Origin: Desulfovibrio sp.
Lineage (GTDB): Bacteria > Desulfobacterota > Desulfovibrionia > Desulfovibrionales > Desulfovibrionaceae
Direction: 5' to 3'
DNA length: 33,942 nucleotides
Assembly (NCBI GenBank): GCA_031288535.1
Contig: JAITRF010000093.1
Coordinates: 1-33,942 of the forward strand
Shown: one piece after another, positions 24,834-33,942 of the stretch
Layout: each line of letters begins with the position of its first letter
How positions within the stretch are numbered: position 1 is the stretch's first letter
Made by a program: the position numbers and the translations under genes
Notes under the pieces: generated by a model
Databases searched by the model: none
The model's input: the letters and a program-made list of their open reading frames with translations, nothing else
Told to the model about the DNA's origin: nothing

Positions 24834-26072
24834 ATGGATGAACTTCTTCTTTGCGATCCGGAGGCAGCCGGGGCGATCTGCATGGAAATCCGGCGCCAGT
24901 TGACAAAGCTCGAGCTCATAGCCTCGGAGAACTTCGTGTCCAAAGCGGTACGCGAAGCCCAGGGCAGCGTTCTCACCCACAAGTACGCCGAGGGCTACCC
25001 GGGGAAACGCTACTACGGCGGCTGCGAATGCGTGGACATAGTTGAAAACCTCGCCATATCCAGAGCGCGCAAGCTGTTCGGCGCGGCCTACGTAAACGTG
25101 CAGCCCCACTCCGGCAGCCAGGCCAATATGGCCGCTTACCTTGGCACGGTCGATATGGGGGCCGTTATTCTCGGCATGGACCTTTCCCACGGCGGGCACC
25201 TGACGCATGGCAGTCCGGTCAATTTTTCCGGACAGTTCTATAAATTTCACGCTTACGGCGTGAACAGGGAAACAGGCTGCATCGACTACGACGAACTCCT
25301 GGCCCTTACGCGCAAGCACAGACCGGCGCTGATCGTAGCCGGGGCGAGCGCCTATCCCCGCACTCTGGATTTCGCGCGCTTCCGCGCCATCGCTGACGAA
25401 ACTGGCGCAAAACTCATGGCCGACATGGCCCACATCGCCGGACTGGTCGCCGTGGGACTGCACCCCACCCCGGTCGGCCAAGCGCATGTGATAACCACCA
25501 CCACGCACAAGACGCTGCGCGGCCCGCGCGGCGGCATGATTCTGGCTGACGGGGACCTGGAAAAAAACCTGAACGGTAAAATCTTTCCCGGCACTCAAGG
25601 CGGCCCGCTCATGCACGTCATCGCCGCCAAAGCCGTGGCCCTGGGCGAGGCGCAAAAACCGGCCTTCCGGCGTTATCAGAAAAAAATCCTTGAAAACGCA
25701 TCCGCACTCGCGGCAGAACTCTCGGCCGCCGGCTTCGACCTTGTCTCCGGCGGCACGGACAACCACATGATGCTCATAGACTTGAGCAACAAGGGAATTA
25801 CGGGCAAAGAGGCGGAAACCGCCCTGGACAAGGCGGGCATAACGGTAAACAAAAATACCGTGCCCTTTGAAACGCGCTCGCCATTCGTGACTTCCGGCAT
25901 CCGCATCGGGACCCCGGCCCTGACCACGCGCGGCATGGACGCGCGCGACATGCGCAAAATAGCCGGCTGGATCGCGGAATGCCTTGAATCCTGCAACAAT
26001 GAAAGCCGTCTGGCCTCCATCAGCCGCAAGGTGGAGAAATTCGCGTCAGCTTTCCCGCTCTTCGCCTGGTAG
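24834..26072 (+). CDS. glyA: Serine hydroxymethyltransferase
   Basis: A 412-residue PLP enzyme that interconverts serine and glycine while charging tetrahydrofolate with a one-carbon unit. K226 in [16 protein letters not shown] forms the PLP aldimine. [41 protein letters not shown] is the strongly conserved N-terminal region. Length is normal. AAGGAT lies upstream of the ATG. It precedes the dCMP deaminase by 16 bases, linking folate one-carbon units to thymidylate precursor supply. Confidence 0.97.
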   Translation: MDELLLCDPEAAGAICMEIRRQLTKLELIASENFVSKAVREAQGSVLTHKYAEGYPGKRYYGGCECVDIVENLAISRARKLFGAAYVNVQPHSGSQANMAAYLGTVDMGAVILGMDLSHGGHLTHGSPVNFSGQFYKFHAYGVNRETGCIDYDELLALTRKHRPALIVAGASAYPRTLDFARFRAIADETGAKLMADMAHIAGLVAVGLHPTPVGQAHVITTTTHKTLRGPRGGMILADGDLEKNLNGKIFPGTQGGPLMHVIAAKAVALGEAQKPAFRRYQKKILENASALAAELSAAGFDLVSGGTDNHMMLIDLSNKGITGKEAETALDKAGITVNKNTVPFETRSPFVTSGIRIGTPALTTRGMDARDMRKIAGWIAECLESCNNESRLASISRKVEKFASAFPLFAW

Positions 26073-26088
26073 CCCGCCGGGGCCTGTC

Positions 26089-26583
26089 ATGACGCGTCTG
26101 CCCTGGCCGCACTACTTCATGAACATTACCCACCTGGTGGCGGAGCGCTCCACCTGTCTGCGCCGCAAGGTCGGAGCGATTGCGGTCAAGGACAAGCGCA
26201 TCCTGGCCACCGGCTATAACGGAGCCCCGCGCAACATACGCGATTGCCTGGAAATCGGAAGCTGCCGGCGCATGCGCGAGGGGACTCCTCCCGGAGAACG
26301 TCACGAGCTGTGCCGCGGCATCCACGCCGAACAGAATGTGATCATCCAGGCGGCGGTACATGGGGTTTCCCTGGAAAAGGCGGTGATCTACTGCACCCAT
26401 CAGCCCTGTTCCATCTGTTCGAAAATGCTTATAAACTGCGCTGTGGAAGCCGTTTATTTCGAAACTGCCTATCCGGACCCCATGGCTGTGGAACTGTTCG
26501 CGGAGGCGGGAATAACCTTGGCCAGCCTTGACGGATTACCGGAGTTCGCGTGTCGCGGAGAGAGCACCCTTTCCATGGCCTGA
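26089..26583 (+). CDS. dCMP deaminase (ComEB-like)
   Basis: A 164-residue zinc deaminase that should convert dCMP to dUMP, the thymidylate synthase substrate. Zinc and catalytic residues are in HAEQN and PCSIC; GAIAVKDKRILATGYNGAPRNIRDC is typical of the family. ATG 26089 gives the usual start MTRLPWPHYFMNITHLVAERSTC; the frame is open further back only through glyA overlap. Its last 34 bases overlap ribD. A related cytidine deaminase specificity cannot be fully excluded, but the glyA and ribD context is as in other Desulfovibrio. Confidence 0.92.
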   Translation: MTRLPWPHYFMNITHLVAERSTCLRRKVGAIAVKDKRILATGYNGAPRNIRDCLEIGSCRRMREGTPPGERHELCRGIHAEQNVIIQAAVHGVSLEKAVIYCTHQPCSICSKMLINCAVEAVYFETAYPDPMAVELFAEAGITLASLDGLPEFACRGESTLSMA

Positions 26584-27767
26584 TGCTTGAAGCCGTGTCT
26601 TTGGCGGCAAAGCACAAATTTCGGACCGGGCCGAACCCCTGCGTAGGCGCCCTGCTGGTTCGCGACGGCATAATTGTGGCCCGCGGCGCGCACAAAGGCG
26701 CGGGTCTGCCCCATGCGGAAGTCGAGGCCCTTGAAGACGCGCGGCGCAATGGGGTTGACCCGGCGCAATGCGTTTGCCTGGTCACCCTGGAACCCTGCCG
26801 TCACCAGGGGAGGACGCCGCCCTGCACCGAGGCCCTGCTTGCCGCGGGCGTAAAAAAACTCGTCGTGGGCGCACTTGATCCCAACCCCGAGGCCTCGGGA
26901 GGCGCCGAATTTCTGCGCTCGCGCGGCGTCAGCGTGGAATGCGGAGCGGCGGAGGATGAATGCCTGGACCTCATCAGCGATTTCATCACCTGGCAAACCA
27001 CGGATCTGCCCTACACGGTTCTCAAACTGGCCGCCACCCTGGACGGACGCATCGCCACGCGCACCGGTCATTCCAAGTGGATCAGCTCGGATCAGTCCAG
27101 ACGCCACGTGCATGAACTGAGGCGGAAAGTCCAGGCGGTCATCGTGGGCGGCAACACCTTCTACAGGGACGACCCCCTCCTGAACGCCCGCCTTTCGGTT
27201 GAAGAAGACGCCGAAGAAGATCCTTCGTCCGGACAGCCCCTGGCCGTGATTGCTACCTCGCGCCTGCCCGACGCCGACCTGCCTATGCGGCTTCTGCGCG
27301 AAGGGCAAAAGCGCCTGATCTTCTGGACGACGGCGGCGGCCGCCGCCGGTCCCGGGGCGGAACAACTCCGCCGCAAAGGCGTACGCGTACTCGGACTGCC
27401 GGACGTCGCTCCCGGCGACAAATATGGGACGGACCTGCACTCCGAGCTTGATCTGCGCGCAGGGCTTGTCTGGCTGCGCGAAAATCTCGGCTGCCTCCAT
27501 GTGCTTTGCGAAGGCGGCGGACGCCTGGGCCTCTATCTGCTCGACAAGGGGCTGGCCGGAGAATTCATCCTGCACCTTTCGCCCAAGATCCTGAGCGACA
27601 ACGAAGCCGTCCCGCTCTTCAACGGCCTCGCCCCGCAAAGCGTCGATCAGGCACTCAGTCTGCGCTTGACCGAAACCGCACGCCTGGGACCGGACCTCAT
27701 GCTGGTCATGCGCCCCCCGCGCCCCGAGACGAAAACACCGGAGATGCCCTCATGTTCACCGGACTGA
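26550..27767 (+). CDS. ribD: Bifunctional riboflavin biosynthesis deaminase/reductase
   Basis: A 405-residue two-domain enzyme for the second and third steps of riboflavin synthesis. The N-terminal deaminase (about 8-150) has HAEVEA and EPCRHQGRTPPC zinc motifs and PNPCVGALLV. The C-terminal reductase (about 153-395) has KLAATLDGRIATRTGHSKWIS and VGGNTFYRDDPLLNAR. I chose GTG 26550 because CGGAG lies just upstream and the N-terminal helix is then complete. ATG 26583, which overlaps the deaminase stop by one base, is the alternative. It overlaps dCMP deaminase by 34 bases and ribE by 16, so coupling is likely. Confidence 0.95.
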   Translation: MSRREHPFHGLMLEAVSLAAKHKFRTGPNPCVGALLVRDGIIVARGAHKGAGLPHAEVEALEDARRNGVDPAQCVCLVTLEPCRHQGRTPPCTEALLAAGVKKLVVGALDPNPEASGGAEFLRSRGVSVECGAAEDECLDLISDFITWQTTDLPYTVLKLAATLDGRIATRTGHSKWISSDQSRRHVHELRRKVQAVIVGGNTFYRDDPLLNARLSVEEDAEEDPSSGQPLAVIATSRLPDADLPMRLLREGQKRLIFWTTAAAAAGPGAEQLRRKGVRVLGLPDVAPGDKYGTDLHSELDLRAGLVWLRENLGCLHVLCEGGGRLGLYLLDKGLAGEFILHLSPKILSDNEAVPLFNGLAPQSVDQALSLRLTETARLGPDLMLVMRPPRPETKTPEMPSCSPD

Positions 27768-28399
27768 TCAGCGGAATTGGCGAAACCCTGGCCCTTGACG
27801 CGGGCGCTGCCGATGCGCGCTTTTCCTTCCGCACCCTTTTCCGGGTAGACGACTGGAAGAAAGGGGAAAGCGTGGCGGTCAACGGGGTCTGTCTCTCCGT
27901 AGAAAGCTTCGGAACAGACTACTTCAGCGCCTACGCCTCGAACGAGACCCTGCGCCTGACCAACCTAAGCGCCCTGCGCAAGGGGGATCGAGTAAACCTT
28001 GAGCGCGCGCTGGCGCTCGGCGATCGCCTGGGCGGACACCTGGTGAGCGCCCACGCCGACGGCACGGCCCTGATCCGGTCCACAAGGGAAGCCGGAGAGT
28101 CCAGGGTCATCCGAGTAAGTTTTCCGGAGGAATTTTCCTCTCAGGTGATTCCCAAGGGCTCGGTGGCGCTTGACGGGGTGAGTCTTACGGTAAACCATTG
28201 CGGCCCCGGCTTCCTTGAGGTAAACATCATTCCTGAAACCTTGAAAAGCACCACCGCCGCTTCTTGGAAAAAAGGCCGCCGGCTGAACTTTGAAACGGAC
28301 CTGATAGGCAAATATGTCGCCGGGATGCTGGCGCCTGCGCTGAACAAAGAGCGGGAAAAGGGAGTGGACCTGGACTTCCTGCGCGAAAACGGTTTTTAA
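27752..28399 (+). CDS. ribE: Riboflavin synthase alpha subunit
   Basis: A 215-residue enzyme that converts two 6,7-dimethyl-8-ribityllumazine molecules to riboflavin. It opens with the invariant MFTGLI. The two lumazine-binding barrels are visible as GESVAVNGVCLSV in the first half and KGSVALDGVSLTVN in the second. SAHADG is also conserved. ATG 27752 overlaps the ribD end by 16 bases. No FMN riboswitch precedes this or any other rib gene here. Confidence 0.96.
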   Translation: MFTGLISGIGETLALDAGAADARFSFRTLFRVDDWKKGESVAVNGVCLSVESFGTDYFSAYASNETLRLTNLSALRKGDRVNLERALALGDRLGGHLVSAHADGTALIRSTREAGESRVIRVSFPEEFSSQVIPKGSVALDGVSLTVNHCGPGFLEVNIIPETLKSTTAASWKKGRRLNFETDLIGKYVAGMLAPALNKEREKGVDLDFLRENGF

Positions 28400-28418
28400 G
28401 GAAATTTAAACGTCAATC

Positions 28419-28438
28419 GCAAACGTAAAATGCTCTGG
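28419..28438 (+). repeat. Partial structured-repeat end box E (ribE to ribBA gap)
   Basis: GCAAACGTAAAATGCTCTGG closely matches the end box of copies A to C (AAGCGTAAAATGCTC). No full element or long hairpin is present; it may be a decayed or truncated copy. The gap holds nothing else I can name apart from the ribBA ribosome-binding site. Confidence 0.4.
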
Positions 28439-28507
28439 AAAATGCATGAACGAAACACGCCCCGGTTCGCGGACTGATAACGAGGGGTGATGAAAACGGG
28501 AGAAACC

Positions 28508-29746
28508 ATGCCCATCTGCAAGGCCGAGCAGGCCATTGAAGAAATCCGCAACGGACGCATGATCGTTCTGGTGGACGACGAAGATCGCGAAAACGAGGGA
28601 GACGTCACCATCGCCGCCCAGTTTTGCACCCCCGAGGTCATAAATTTTATGGCCACGCACGCCCGCGGTCTGATTTGTCTGCCTCTGTCCCCGGAATTGT
28701 GCGACCAACTGCAGCTTCCCCTTATGACCAAACGCAATGAATCCGGATTCGGCACCAATTTCACGGAATCCGTCGAGGCCCGCCACGGGGTGACGACGGG
28801 CATTTCCGCATTCGACCGGGCCACAACCATACAGACCGCCGTAGCCGACAACGCCAGACCGGAAGACCTGGTCAGACCGGGGCATGTTTTCCCCCTGCGC
28901 GCGAAAAAAGGCGGGGTTCTGGTGCGGGCCGGGCAGACCGAGGGCAGTGTGGATCTGGCGCAGCTTGCCGGAGTCAAGCCCGCGGCCGTCATCTGCGAGG
29001 TGCTCAACGAGGACGGAACGATGGCCAGGATGCCGGATTTGATTGTTTTCGCAAAAAAACACAATATAAAAATTGCGACCATCAAGGACATCATCCGCTA
29101 TCGCATGCAAAGCGGCCTGCTTTCCGTAAAACGCCTGGCCCAGGCCAGGCTGCCTACGCGCTACGGGGAGTTCACCATTATCGCCTATGAAAACGAACTG
29201 CGCGACGACACCCACGTGGCCATTGTCAAAGGCGAGCCGAGCCCGGACACGCCCACCTTGGTGCGGGTGCACAGCGAATGCCTGACAGGCGACGTCTTCG
29301 GCTCTTTGCGCTGCGACTGCGGCGGGCAGATCGCCGCGGCGCTCGCGCGCATCGAGCAGGAAGGCGTCGGAGTTGTGCTCTACATGCGCCAGGAAGGGCG
29401 CGGCATCGGCCTTGCCAACAAGATCAAGGCCTATTCCTTGCAGGACAACGGCATGGACACCGTGGAGGCCAACAAGAAGCTCGGGTTCCAGGCCGACCTG
29501 CGCGATTACGGCATAGGCGCGCAAATTCTCGTGGACCTGGGGATACGCAAGATGCGGCTTATGACCAACAATCCCAAGAAAATCGTCGGCCTGGAAGGCT
29601 ACGGCCTGGAAGTGGCCGAACGCATCCCCCTGGAGCTTGAGGCCTGCGAATTCAATGCCGCCTACCTGCAAACCAAGAAAGACAAAATGGGGCACCTGCT
29701 GTTTCTCGACAAATGCCAGAACTGCGACCAGGGACGATCTTCCTGA
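28508..29746 (+). CDS. ribBA: Bifunctional DHBP synthase / GTP cyclohydrolase II
   Basis: A 412-residue fusion supplying both branches of riboflavin synthesis. The N-terminal DHBP synthase part (to about 205) has [29 protein letters not shown] and [13 protein letters not shown]. The C-terminal GTP cyclohydrolase II part (about 206-412) has the zinc site [15 protein letters not shown] and the active-site stretch [15 protein letters not shown] chose ATG 28508, preceded by GGGAG, over in-frame GTG/ATG codons 18-21 bases upstream that sit too close to their GAGGGG. Both domains look complete. Confidence 0.95.
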   Translation: MPICKAEQAIEEIRNGRMIVLVDDEDRENEGDVTIAAQFCTPEVINFMATHARGLICLPLSPELCDQLQLPLMTKRNESGFGTNFTESVEARHGVTTGISAFDRATTIQTAVADNARPEDLVRPGHVFPLRAKKGGVLVRAGQTEGSVDLAQLAGVKPAAVICEVLNEDGTMARMPDLIVFAKKHNIKIATIKDIIRYRMQSGLLSVKRLAQARLPTRYGEFTIIAYENELRDDTHVAIVKGEPSPDTPTLVRVHSECLTGDVFGSLRCDCGGQIAAALARIEQEGVGVVLYMRQEGRGIGLANKIKAYSLQDNGMDTVEANKKLGFQADLRDYGIGAQILVDLGIRKMRLMTNNPKKIVGLEGYGLEVAERIPLELEACEFNAAYLQTKKDKMGHLLFLDKCQNCDQGRSS

Positions 29747-29775
29747 GGCGCAGCAAATCTTACGCCGGAGACCTT

Positions 29776-30249
29776 ATGAAACCTTCGCTTATCACCATTG
29801 ACGGCCGGCTTTCCGCCTCCGGACTCAAAATCGCGCTCGCGGCCAGCCGTTTCAACTCCATAATCGTGGAGCGCCTTGTGGACGGGGCCGTCGACTACCT
29901 CATCCGCCACGGACTTGAGGAAGAAAACCTGACTCTCGTGCGCCTTCCCGGCGCCTTTGAGCTGCCTCTGGTCTGCCAGAAGCTCGCCCGCAGCGGAAAG
30001 TTCGACGGCATAGCGGCTTTGGGGGCCGTGATCCGCGGGGCGACGCCGCATTTTGATTTTGTGGCCGCGGAGGCGATCAAGGGATTGGCCCAGGTGAGCC
30101 TTGACACCGGCGTCCCCATTGGCTTCGGCCTGCTCACCACGGACAATGTCGAACAGGCCGTGGAACGCGCCGGGTCAAAGGCGGGCAATAAAGGCGCCGA
30201 CGCCGCGGCCGCCATGCTCGAAACCATCCGGGTACTTGAGCAGTTGTAG
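29776..30249 (+). CDS. ribH: 6,7-dimethyl-8-ribityllumazine synthase
   Basis: A 157-residue enzyme that joins the products of the RibBA and RibD branches; its family forms hollow icosahedral or pentameric assemblies. [25 protein letters not shown], the [15 protein letters not shown] segment and [18 protein letters not shown] are diagnostic. The histidine of TPHFDF is the conserved proton donor. ATG 29776 has GGAG upstream. The nusB ATG starts two bases after its stop. Confidence 0.96.
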   Translation: MKPSLITIDGRLSASGLKIALAASRFNSIIVERLVDGAVDYLIRHGLEEENLTLVRLPGAFELPLVCQKLARSGKFDGIAALGAVIRGATPHFDFVAAEAIKGLAQVSLDTGVPIGFGLLTTDNVEQAVERAGSKAGNKGADAAAAMLETIRVLEQL

Positions 30250-30250
30250 A

Positions 30251-30751
30251 ATGGCGGCGGGCAAAAAACAATACCGCCGGGCGGAACGGACATTCGCCTT
30301 CAAGGTGCTTTACAGCCTGAGCTTTTCTCCGGCAACGGGCGAGGATTCCCTGCGCGAGGCCTTTCTCAATTTCCCCGGGCGCCCCGAGGGACTGCTTCCC
30401 GAAGACAACTACGCCTGGCGTCTTGTCCTAGGCGTATGGGAAGACCGGACGCGACTGGACGCGGATCTGGCCTCCCATCTGCACAATTGGCGAGTAGAAC
30501 GCGTGGGCAAGGTGGAAAGCGCCATACTGCGCATCGCCCTTTTTGAATTGAAGCGCAACGCGCCGGACGTCCCGCCCAAGGTCGTCATCAACGAAGCCGT
30601 GGAACTGTGCAAGCTGTACGGCGACGACAAGTCGGGAATCTTTGTGAACGGAGTGCTGGACAATGCGGCGAAGCTCACCCGCGGCGAAGAAAACCCGCAA
30701 GATCCGGTCCGTGAAATCCATGCGACCGCAAAACCCGCATACGAACCATGA
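30251..30751 (+). CDS. nusB: Transcription antitermination factor NusB
   Basis: A 166-residue all-helical protein that with NusE (S10) binds the boxA RNA during rRNA transcription antitermination. [17 protein letters not shown] at the start and the conserved [57 protein letters not shown] are the family core. The last 25 residues extend beyond the usual end. It overlaps leuS by four bases (ATGA). The ribH-nusB pairing is common in bacteria. Confidence 0.95.
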   Translation: MAAGKKQYRRAERTFAFKVLYSLSFSPATGEDSLREAFLNFPGRPEGLLPEDNYAWRLVLGVWEDRTRLDADLASHLHNWRVERVGKVESAILRIALFELKRNAPDVPPKVVINEAVELCKLYGDDKSGIFVNGVLDNAAKLTRGEENPQDPVREIHATAKPAYEP

Positions 30752-33252
30752 AATACAATCCCCACGCGCTTGAAGACAAATGGCAGAAATTCTGGGAGCA
30801 AAACCACTCTTTCCAATGCCGGGAAGAAAGCTCCAGACCCAAATACTACTGCCTGGAGATGTTCCCCTACCCTTCGGGGAAAATCCACATGGGCCACGTG
30901 CGCAATTACGCGATAGCCGACGTGGTGGCGCATTTCAAAAGGATGCAGGGTTTCAACGTGCTGCATCCCATAGGCTGGGACGCCTTCGGTCTGCCCGCCG
31001 AAAACGCCGCCATCCAGCACGGCACGCACCCGGCAAAATGGACTTACGACAACATAGACCACATGCGATCCCAATTGAAACGCCTGGGGTTTTCCTATGA
31101 CTGGAGCCGGGAAATAGCTACCTGCGATCCCGAATATTACCGCTGGGAACAGCTTTTCTTCCTGAAATTCCACGAACGGGGGCTGCTTTTCCGCAAACAG
31201 GCCCCGCAGAACTGGTGCCCGCGCTGCAATACCGTGCTCGCGAACGAACAGGTCGTGGAAGGCCTCTGCTGGCGTTGCGACGCCGTTGTGGAACAAAAGG
31301 AACTGACGCAGTGGTTTTTGCGCATCACGGACTACGCCCAGGAATTGCTGGATGACCTGGAAAAACTGGAGGGAGGCTGGCCGGAACGGGTCATCGCCAT
31401 GCAGCGCAACTGGATGGGCAAATCCGTCGGCGCCGAAATCCGCTTCGGCATCGAGCGAAGCGACAAGTTCCTGCCGGTTTTCACAACCAGGCAGGACACG
31501 GTCTTCGGCGCGACCTTCATGAGCATAGCCCCGGCCCACCCTCTGCTTGACGAAATTACCGCCGGAACGGGCCGGGAGGCGGAAGTCGCGGAATTCGCCG
31601 CCAGAATCCGGAAAAGCGACCCGAAGGAGCCGGACGGAGAAGCACAGGAAAAAGAGGGCGTGTTTACGGGCCGGCACTGCATCAATCCTTTCAGCGGGGA
31701 ACGCATGCCCATCTGGGTGGCGAACTTCGTGCTCTCCGGCTACGGGACCGGGGCGGTCATGGGGGTTCCCGCCCATGACCAGAGGGATTTTGAATTTGCG
31801 AAAAAATATTCCCTGCCCATCCGGGTGGTCGTCCAGCCCGCCCATCTCGCGCCCCTGGACCCCGTCCTCATGACGCAGGCCGAGACGGAGGCCGGCCTTA
31901 TGGTCAATTCCGGGGAATTCAGCGGCCTGCACAGCGAGGAAGGGAAAGTGCGCATCGCGGATTTTCTTGAAGCGGAAGGACTGGGAAAACGAAGCGTAAA
32001 CTGGCGCCTGCGCGACTGGAACGTCTCGCGTCAGCGTTACTGGGGCACGCCCATCCCCATGGTCTACTGCGAAAAATGCGGAGTGGTGCCGGAAAAGGAA
32101 GAAAACCTGCCCATCCGCCTGCCCCGGGACCTGGCCGTTCACCCGGACGGCCGCTCTCCCTTGCCGGAGTCCCCGGCCTTCTACGAATGCCCCTGCCCGA
32201 AGTGCGGGGGCAAAGCCAGACGCGAAACCGACACCTTCGACACCTTTGTGGAATCTTCCTGGTATTTCGCCCGGTACACGGACCCGGTCAACGCGGAGGC
32301 GCCCTTCGACAAGGAGAAGATCGCCTACTGGATGCCGGTAGACCAATACATAGGGGGCGTCGAACACGCCATTCTCCACCTCCTGTACGCGCGTTTTTTC
32401 ATCAAGGCATTGCGCGACTCCGGTTTCATTCCGAAACTGAGCGGCATGGACGAACCCTTCGCCAACCTGCTCACTCAGGGAATGGTGCTCAAAAGCGGCA
32501 GCAAAATGTCCAAGTCCAAGGGGAACACGGTAGACCCTTCGGAAATGATCGACAAATACGGCGCCGACACCGTCCGGCTCTTCTGTCTTTTCGCCGCTCC
32601 GCCGGAACGGGACTTTGACTGGGCGGATTCCGGCATAGAGGGGGCCTATCGTTTCATTAACCGCATCTGGCGGCTGGCGCTCGAACTCGCCGGCAAGGTT
32701 CCGGCGATTGACGCCTGCGCGGCCTCGCCGGCCGATGCCGCGTCGCCGAAAGCGCGCGCCCTGCGGCAAAAGGAGCACGCAACGGTGAAGAAAGCCGGAG
32801 AGGACATCTCCGGACGCTTCCAGTTCAACACTGCGATCGCCTCCGTCATGGAACTGGTGAATCTCATGTATCTGGTCAAGGACGAACTGCTTGCGGACGA
32901 GGGCGGCAAACGTGTCCTCGGTTCGTCCCTGTTCACCGCCATCACCCTGCTTTTCCCCTTTACCCCGCACATCTGCGAGGAACTGCGCGAGCTGCTCGGG
33001 TCGCCCCTGCCCCTGACGGAAAGGGTCTGGCCCGTCTACAGCGAAAAGGCGCTTGGCGCGGAAAAAATAACCATAGTGCTTCAGGTGAACGGGAAACTCC
33101 GGGGCAAAATCGAGATGCCGGCGGATGAAGATGAGGAGATCGTGAAACGCGCGGCCCTGGACGACCCTCATGTGCAAAAACATATTCAGGGGCTTGACGT
33201 AAGAAAGGTGGTCTATGTCCGGGACAAGCTCATCAATGTGGTCGCGGGATAA
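30748..33252 (+). CDS. leuS: Leucyl-tRNA synthetase
   Basis: An 834-residue class I synthetase that charges tRNA-Leu. The HIGH motif is HMGH (47-50) in [14 protein letters not shown] and the KMSKS loop is at 586-590. The CP1 editing domain (about 220-420) includes [20 protein letters not shown] and [20 protein letters not shown], with the conserved aspartate region for post-transfer editing. A zinc-ribbon pair [12 protein letters not shown] and CPKCGG sits before the catalytic core end. It ends as usual with [17 protein letters not shown]. The long open frame antisense to it is a composition artefact. Confidence 0.97.
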   Translation: MKYNPHALEDKWQKFWEQNHSFQCREESSRPKYYCLEMFPYPSGKIHMGHVRNYAIADVVAHFKRMQGFNVLHPIGWDAFGLPAENAAIQHGTHPAKWTYDNIDHMRSQLKRLGFSYDWSREIATCDPEYYRWEQLFFLKFHERGLLFRKQAPQNWCPRCNTVLANEQVVEGLCWRCDAVVEQKELTQWFLRITDYAQELLDDLEKLEGGWPERVIAMQRNWMGKSVGAEIRFGIERSDKFLPVFTTRQDTVFGATFMSIAPAHPLLDEITAGTGREAEVAEFAARIRKSDPKEPDGEAQEKEGVFTGRHCINPFSGERMPIWVANFVLSGYGTGAVMGVPAHDQRDFEFAKKYSLPIRVVVQPAHLAPLDPVLMTQAETEAGLMVNSGEFSGLHSEEGKVRIADFLEAEGLGKRSVNWRLRDWNVSRQRYWGTPIPMVYCEKCGVVPEKEENLPIRLPRDLAVHPDGRSPLPESPAFYECPCPKCGGKARRETDTFDTFVESSWYFARYTDPVNAEAPFDKEKIAYWMPVDQYIGGVEHAILHLLYARFFIKALRDSGFIPKLSGMDEPFANLLTQGMVLKSGSKMSKSKGNTVDPSEMIDKYGADTVRLFCLFAAPPERDFDWADSGIEGAYRFINRIWRLALELAGKVPAIDACAASPADAASPKARALRQKEHATVKKAGEDISGRFQFNTAIASVMELVNLMYLVKDELLADEGGKRVLGSSLFTAITLLFPFTPHICEELRELLGSPLPLTERVWPVYSEKALGAEKITIVLQVNGKLRGKIEMPADEDEEIVKRAALDDPHVQKHIQGLDVRKVVYVRDKLINVVAG

Positions 33253-33781
33253 GGCGGAAACGGCGCGCGAATTGCGGCAGCGCGCGCGGCCGCTGCCCGC
33301 TCTTGGCCTCTGTCTGGCCCTTGCGCTGTTCTGCGCCGGCTGCGGCTACACCCTGGCCACGAATTCGCCTTCGGTGCTGGGCACGGGTGAAAAAACCCTG
33401 AAAGTCAAGGGAGTGGACTATCCGACCCTGCAACCCTGGCTGCCCAACTCCATACGCTCCGTCTTGCGCGACGAGATGGGCGCGCGTTATCTGGCTCAAT
33501 GGGTGGACAGCGGCCCGGCGGATTTTGAAATTCAGATCAACGTGATCTCTTTTACAAACCGCTCCTGGATCAGCTCGGAGGTGGACACGACGCAGCTTTT
33601 CGCGGCGACCATGACCCTGGAGGCTCTGCTGTACAGCGGGAACGACAACAAGGAAATCTGGCGTTCCGGCCCGATCAGCTATTCGGAATATGAGGCGCAG
33701 ATAGACGAGAAAACAGCTTCCGCTTCCATAATCCGGCAAATCATCCGGCGCCTGTGCGACAAAATGCGCAACACCTTCTAG
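33215..33781 (+). CDS. lptE: LptE-like LPS-assembly lipoprotein
   Basis: A 188-residue predicted outer membrane lipoprotein. A hydrophobic stretch (28-42) ends in FCAGC, a lipobox with C43 as the lipidated residue, followed by GYTLA, the usual LptE start. LptE is the plug and partner of LptD in moving LPS to the cell surface. [13 protein letters not shown] and the tail [15 protein letters not shown] fit the family. ATG 33215, with AAAGGTGG upstream, gives a long polar n-region of 27 residues and a 38-base overlap with leuS; ATG 33236 is an alternative without a ribosome-binding site. The leuS-lptE order is familiar in proteobacteria. Confidence 0.85.
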   Translation: MSGTSSSMWSRDKAETARELRQRARPLPALGLCLALALFCAGCGYTLATNSPSVLGTGEKTLKVKGVDYPTLQPWLPNSIRSVLRDEMGARYLAQWVDSGPADFEIQINVISFTNRSWISSEVDTTQLFAATMTLEALLYSGNDNKEIWRSGPISYSEYEAQIDEKTASASIIRQIIRRLCDKMRNTF

Positions 33782-33827
33782 CCGTGTATCGTTTAAAATC
33801 ACGCATCCGCTTCGTTTTAAGCGATAA

Positions 33828-33942
33828 TTCCATTTTCAGATCAAAAATGTCCTCATTTTTGATCTGAAAATGGAAAGCGTGACAGGATGTCACGCCGAAA
33901 TGCGAAGCATTTCGAGCGGCAAGGCGAAACAGCGCTTGCGCC
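33828..33942 (+). repeat. Tandem perfect hairpins after lptE (structured region F)
   Basis: Three perfect hairpins stand in a row. First, 22-base arms at 33828-33849 and 33854-33875 around TCCT. Second, GCGTGACA (33877-33884) with TGTCACGC (33888-33895), loop GGA. Third, CGAAATGC (33896-33903) with GCATTTCG (33907-33914), loop GAA. A further GC-rich arm pair runs to the window end. No T-tract is visible. The AAATGC/GCATTT arms recall modules C and D, but relationship is less certain. Confidence 0.7.

Noticed and set aside
28400-28507. FMN riboswitch before ribBA
   Set aside because: The gap is too short and lacks the conserved FMN aptamer segments; only a repeat end box is seen.
30409-33183. 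924-codon minus-strand open frame
   Set aside because: Antisense to nusB and leuS, which have full catalytic motifs; its composition is that of a shadow frame.
1-33942. CRISPR array, tRNA or rRNA genes
   Set aside because: No regularly spaced identical repeats with unique spacers, and no tRNA cloverleaf with T-loop or rRNA sequence was recognised. The tandem repeats at 10838-10945 are coding.

Overview
The window looks like a stretch of chromosome from a Desulfovibrionaceae-type deltaproteobacterium (Desulfobacterota). The evidence is the long conserved run DUF177-rpmF-plsX-fabH-fabG-acpP-fabF-glyA-dCMP deaminase-ribD-ribE-ribBA-ribH-nusB-leuS-lptE, which I know from Desulfovibrio genomes. 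It is supported by a TAXI-type TRAP transporter with a DUF1850 partner, a HybA/HybB-like redox pair with haem-motif remains beside it, and a YeiH-family anion exporter. Most of the DNA is GC-rich. Species cannot be named from the sequence alone.

Layout. 1-167: terminator-like sequence, including a predicted three-way-junction RNA ending in a T-tract. 168-3326 (minus): a PAS/sigma54-activator gene behind yifB (comM-like), separated by a structured repeat. 3420-4991 (minus): an AT-rich type II restriction-modification pair, probably acquired horizontally. 5117-11125 (minus): a tightly packed operon, read in the order S1-domain protein, DUF1850, fused TRAP permease, TAXI binding protein, HD-domain protein. 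11126-11578: a divergent control region. 11579-15993 (plus): a NeuB-like sialic acid synthase, a short flagellin-like protein, a 30-codon ORF with two CxxCH motifs, and HybA-like and HybB-like genes. 16000-16699: a long leader region. 16700-18866: a YeiH-family transporter with an unusual N-terminal extension, then a small membrane protein. 18981-33781: the housekeeping lipid, one-carbon, riboflavin, leucyl-tRNA and LPS-assembly run.

How the genes fit together. The plsX/fab genes supply phospholipid acyl chains. glyA and the dCMP deaminase feed folate and thymidylate pools. ribD, ribE, ribBA and ribH make a complete riboflavin pathway apart from the unassigned phosphatase step. nusB and leuS serve transcription and translation, and lptE serves the outer membrane. 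Many joints are 1-38 nt overlaps, suggesting translational coupling.

The most interesting signal is a family of structured intergenic repeats. Two copies are about 130 bp long, share a core identical at 50 of 52 positions, and begin exactly at the TAG stop codon of the upstream gene (yifB and fabH). Their terminal hairpin shows a compensatory base-pair change. Related modules lie before neuB, fabG, fabF and ribBA and possibly after lptE. Second is the tiny double-CxxCH ORF in front of hybA-like, which looks like the remains of a multihaem cytochrome subunit.
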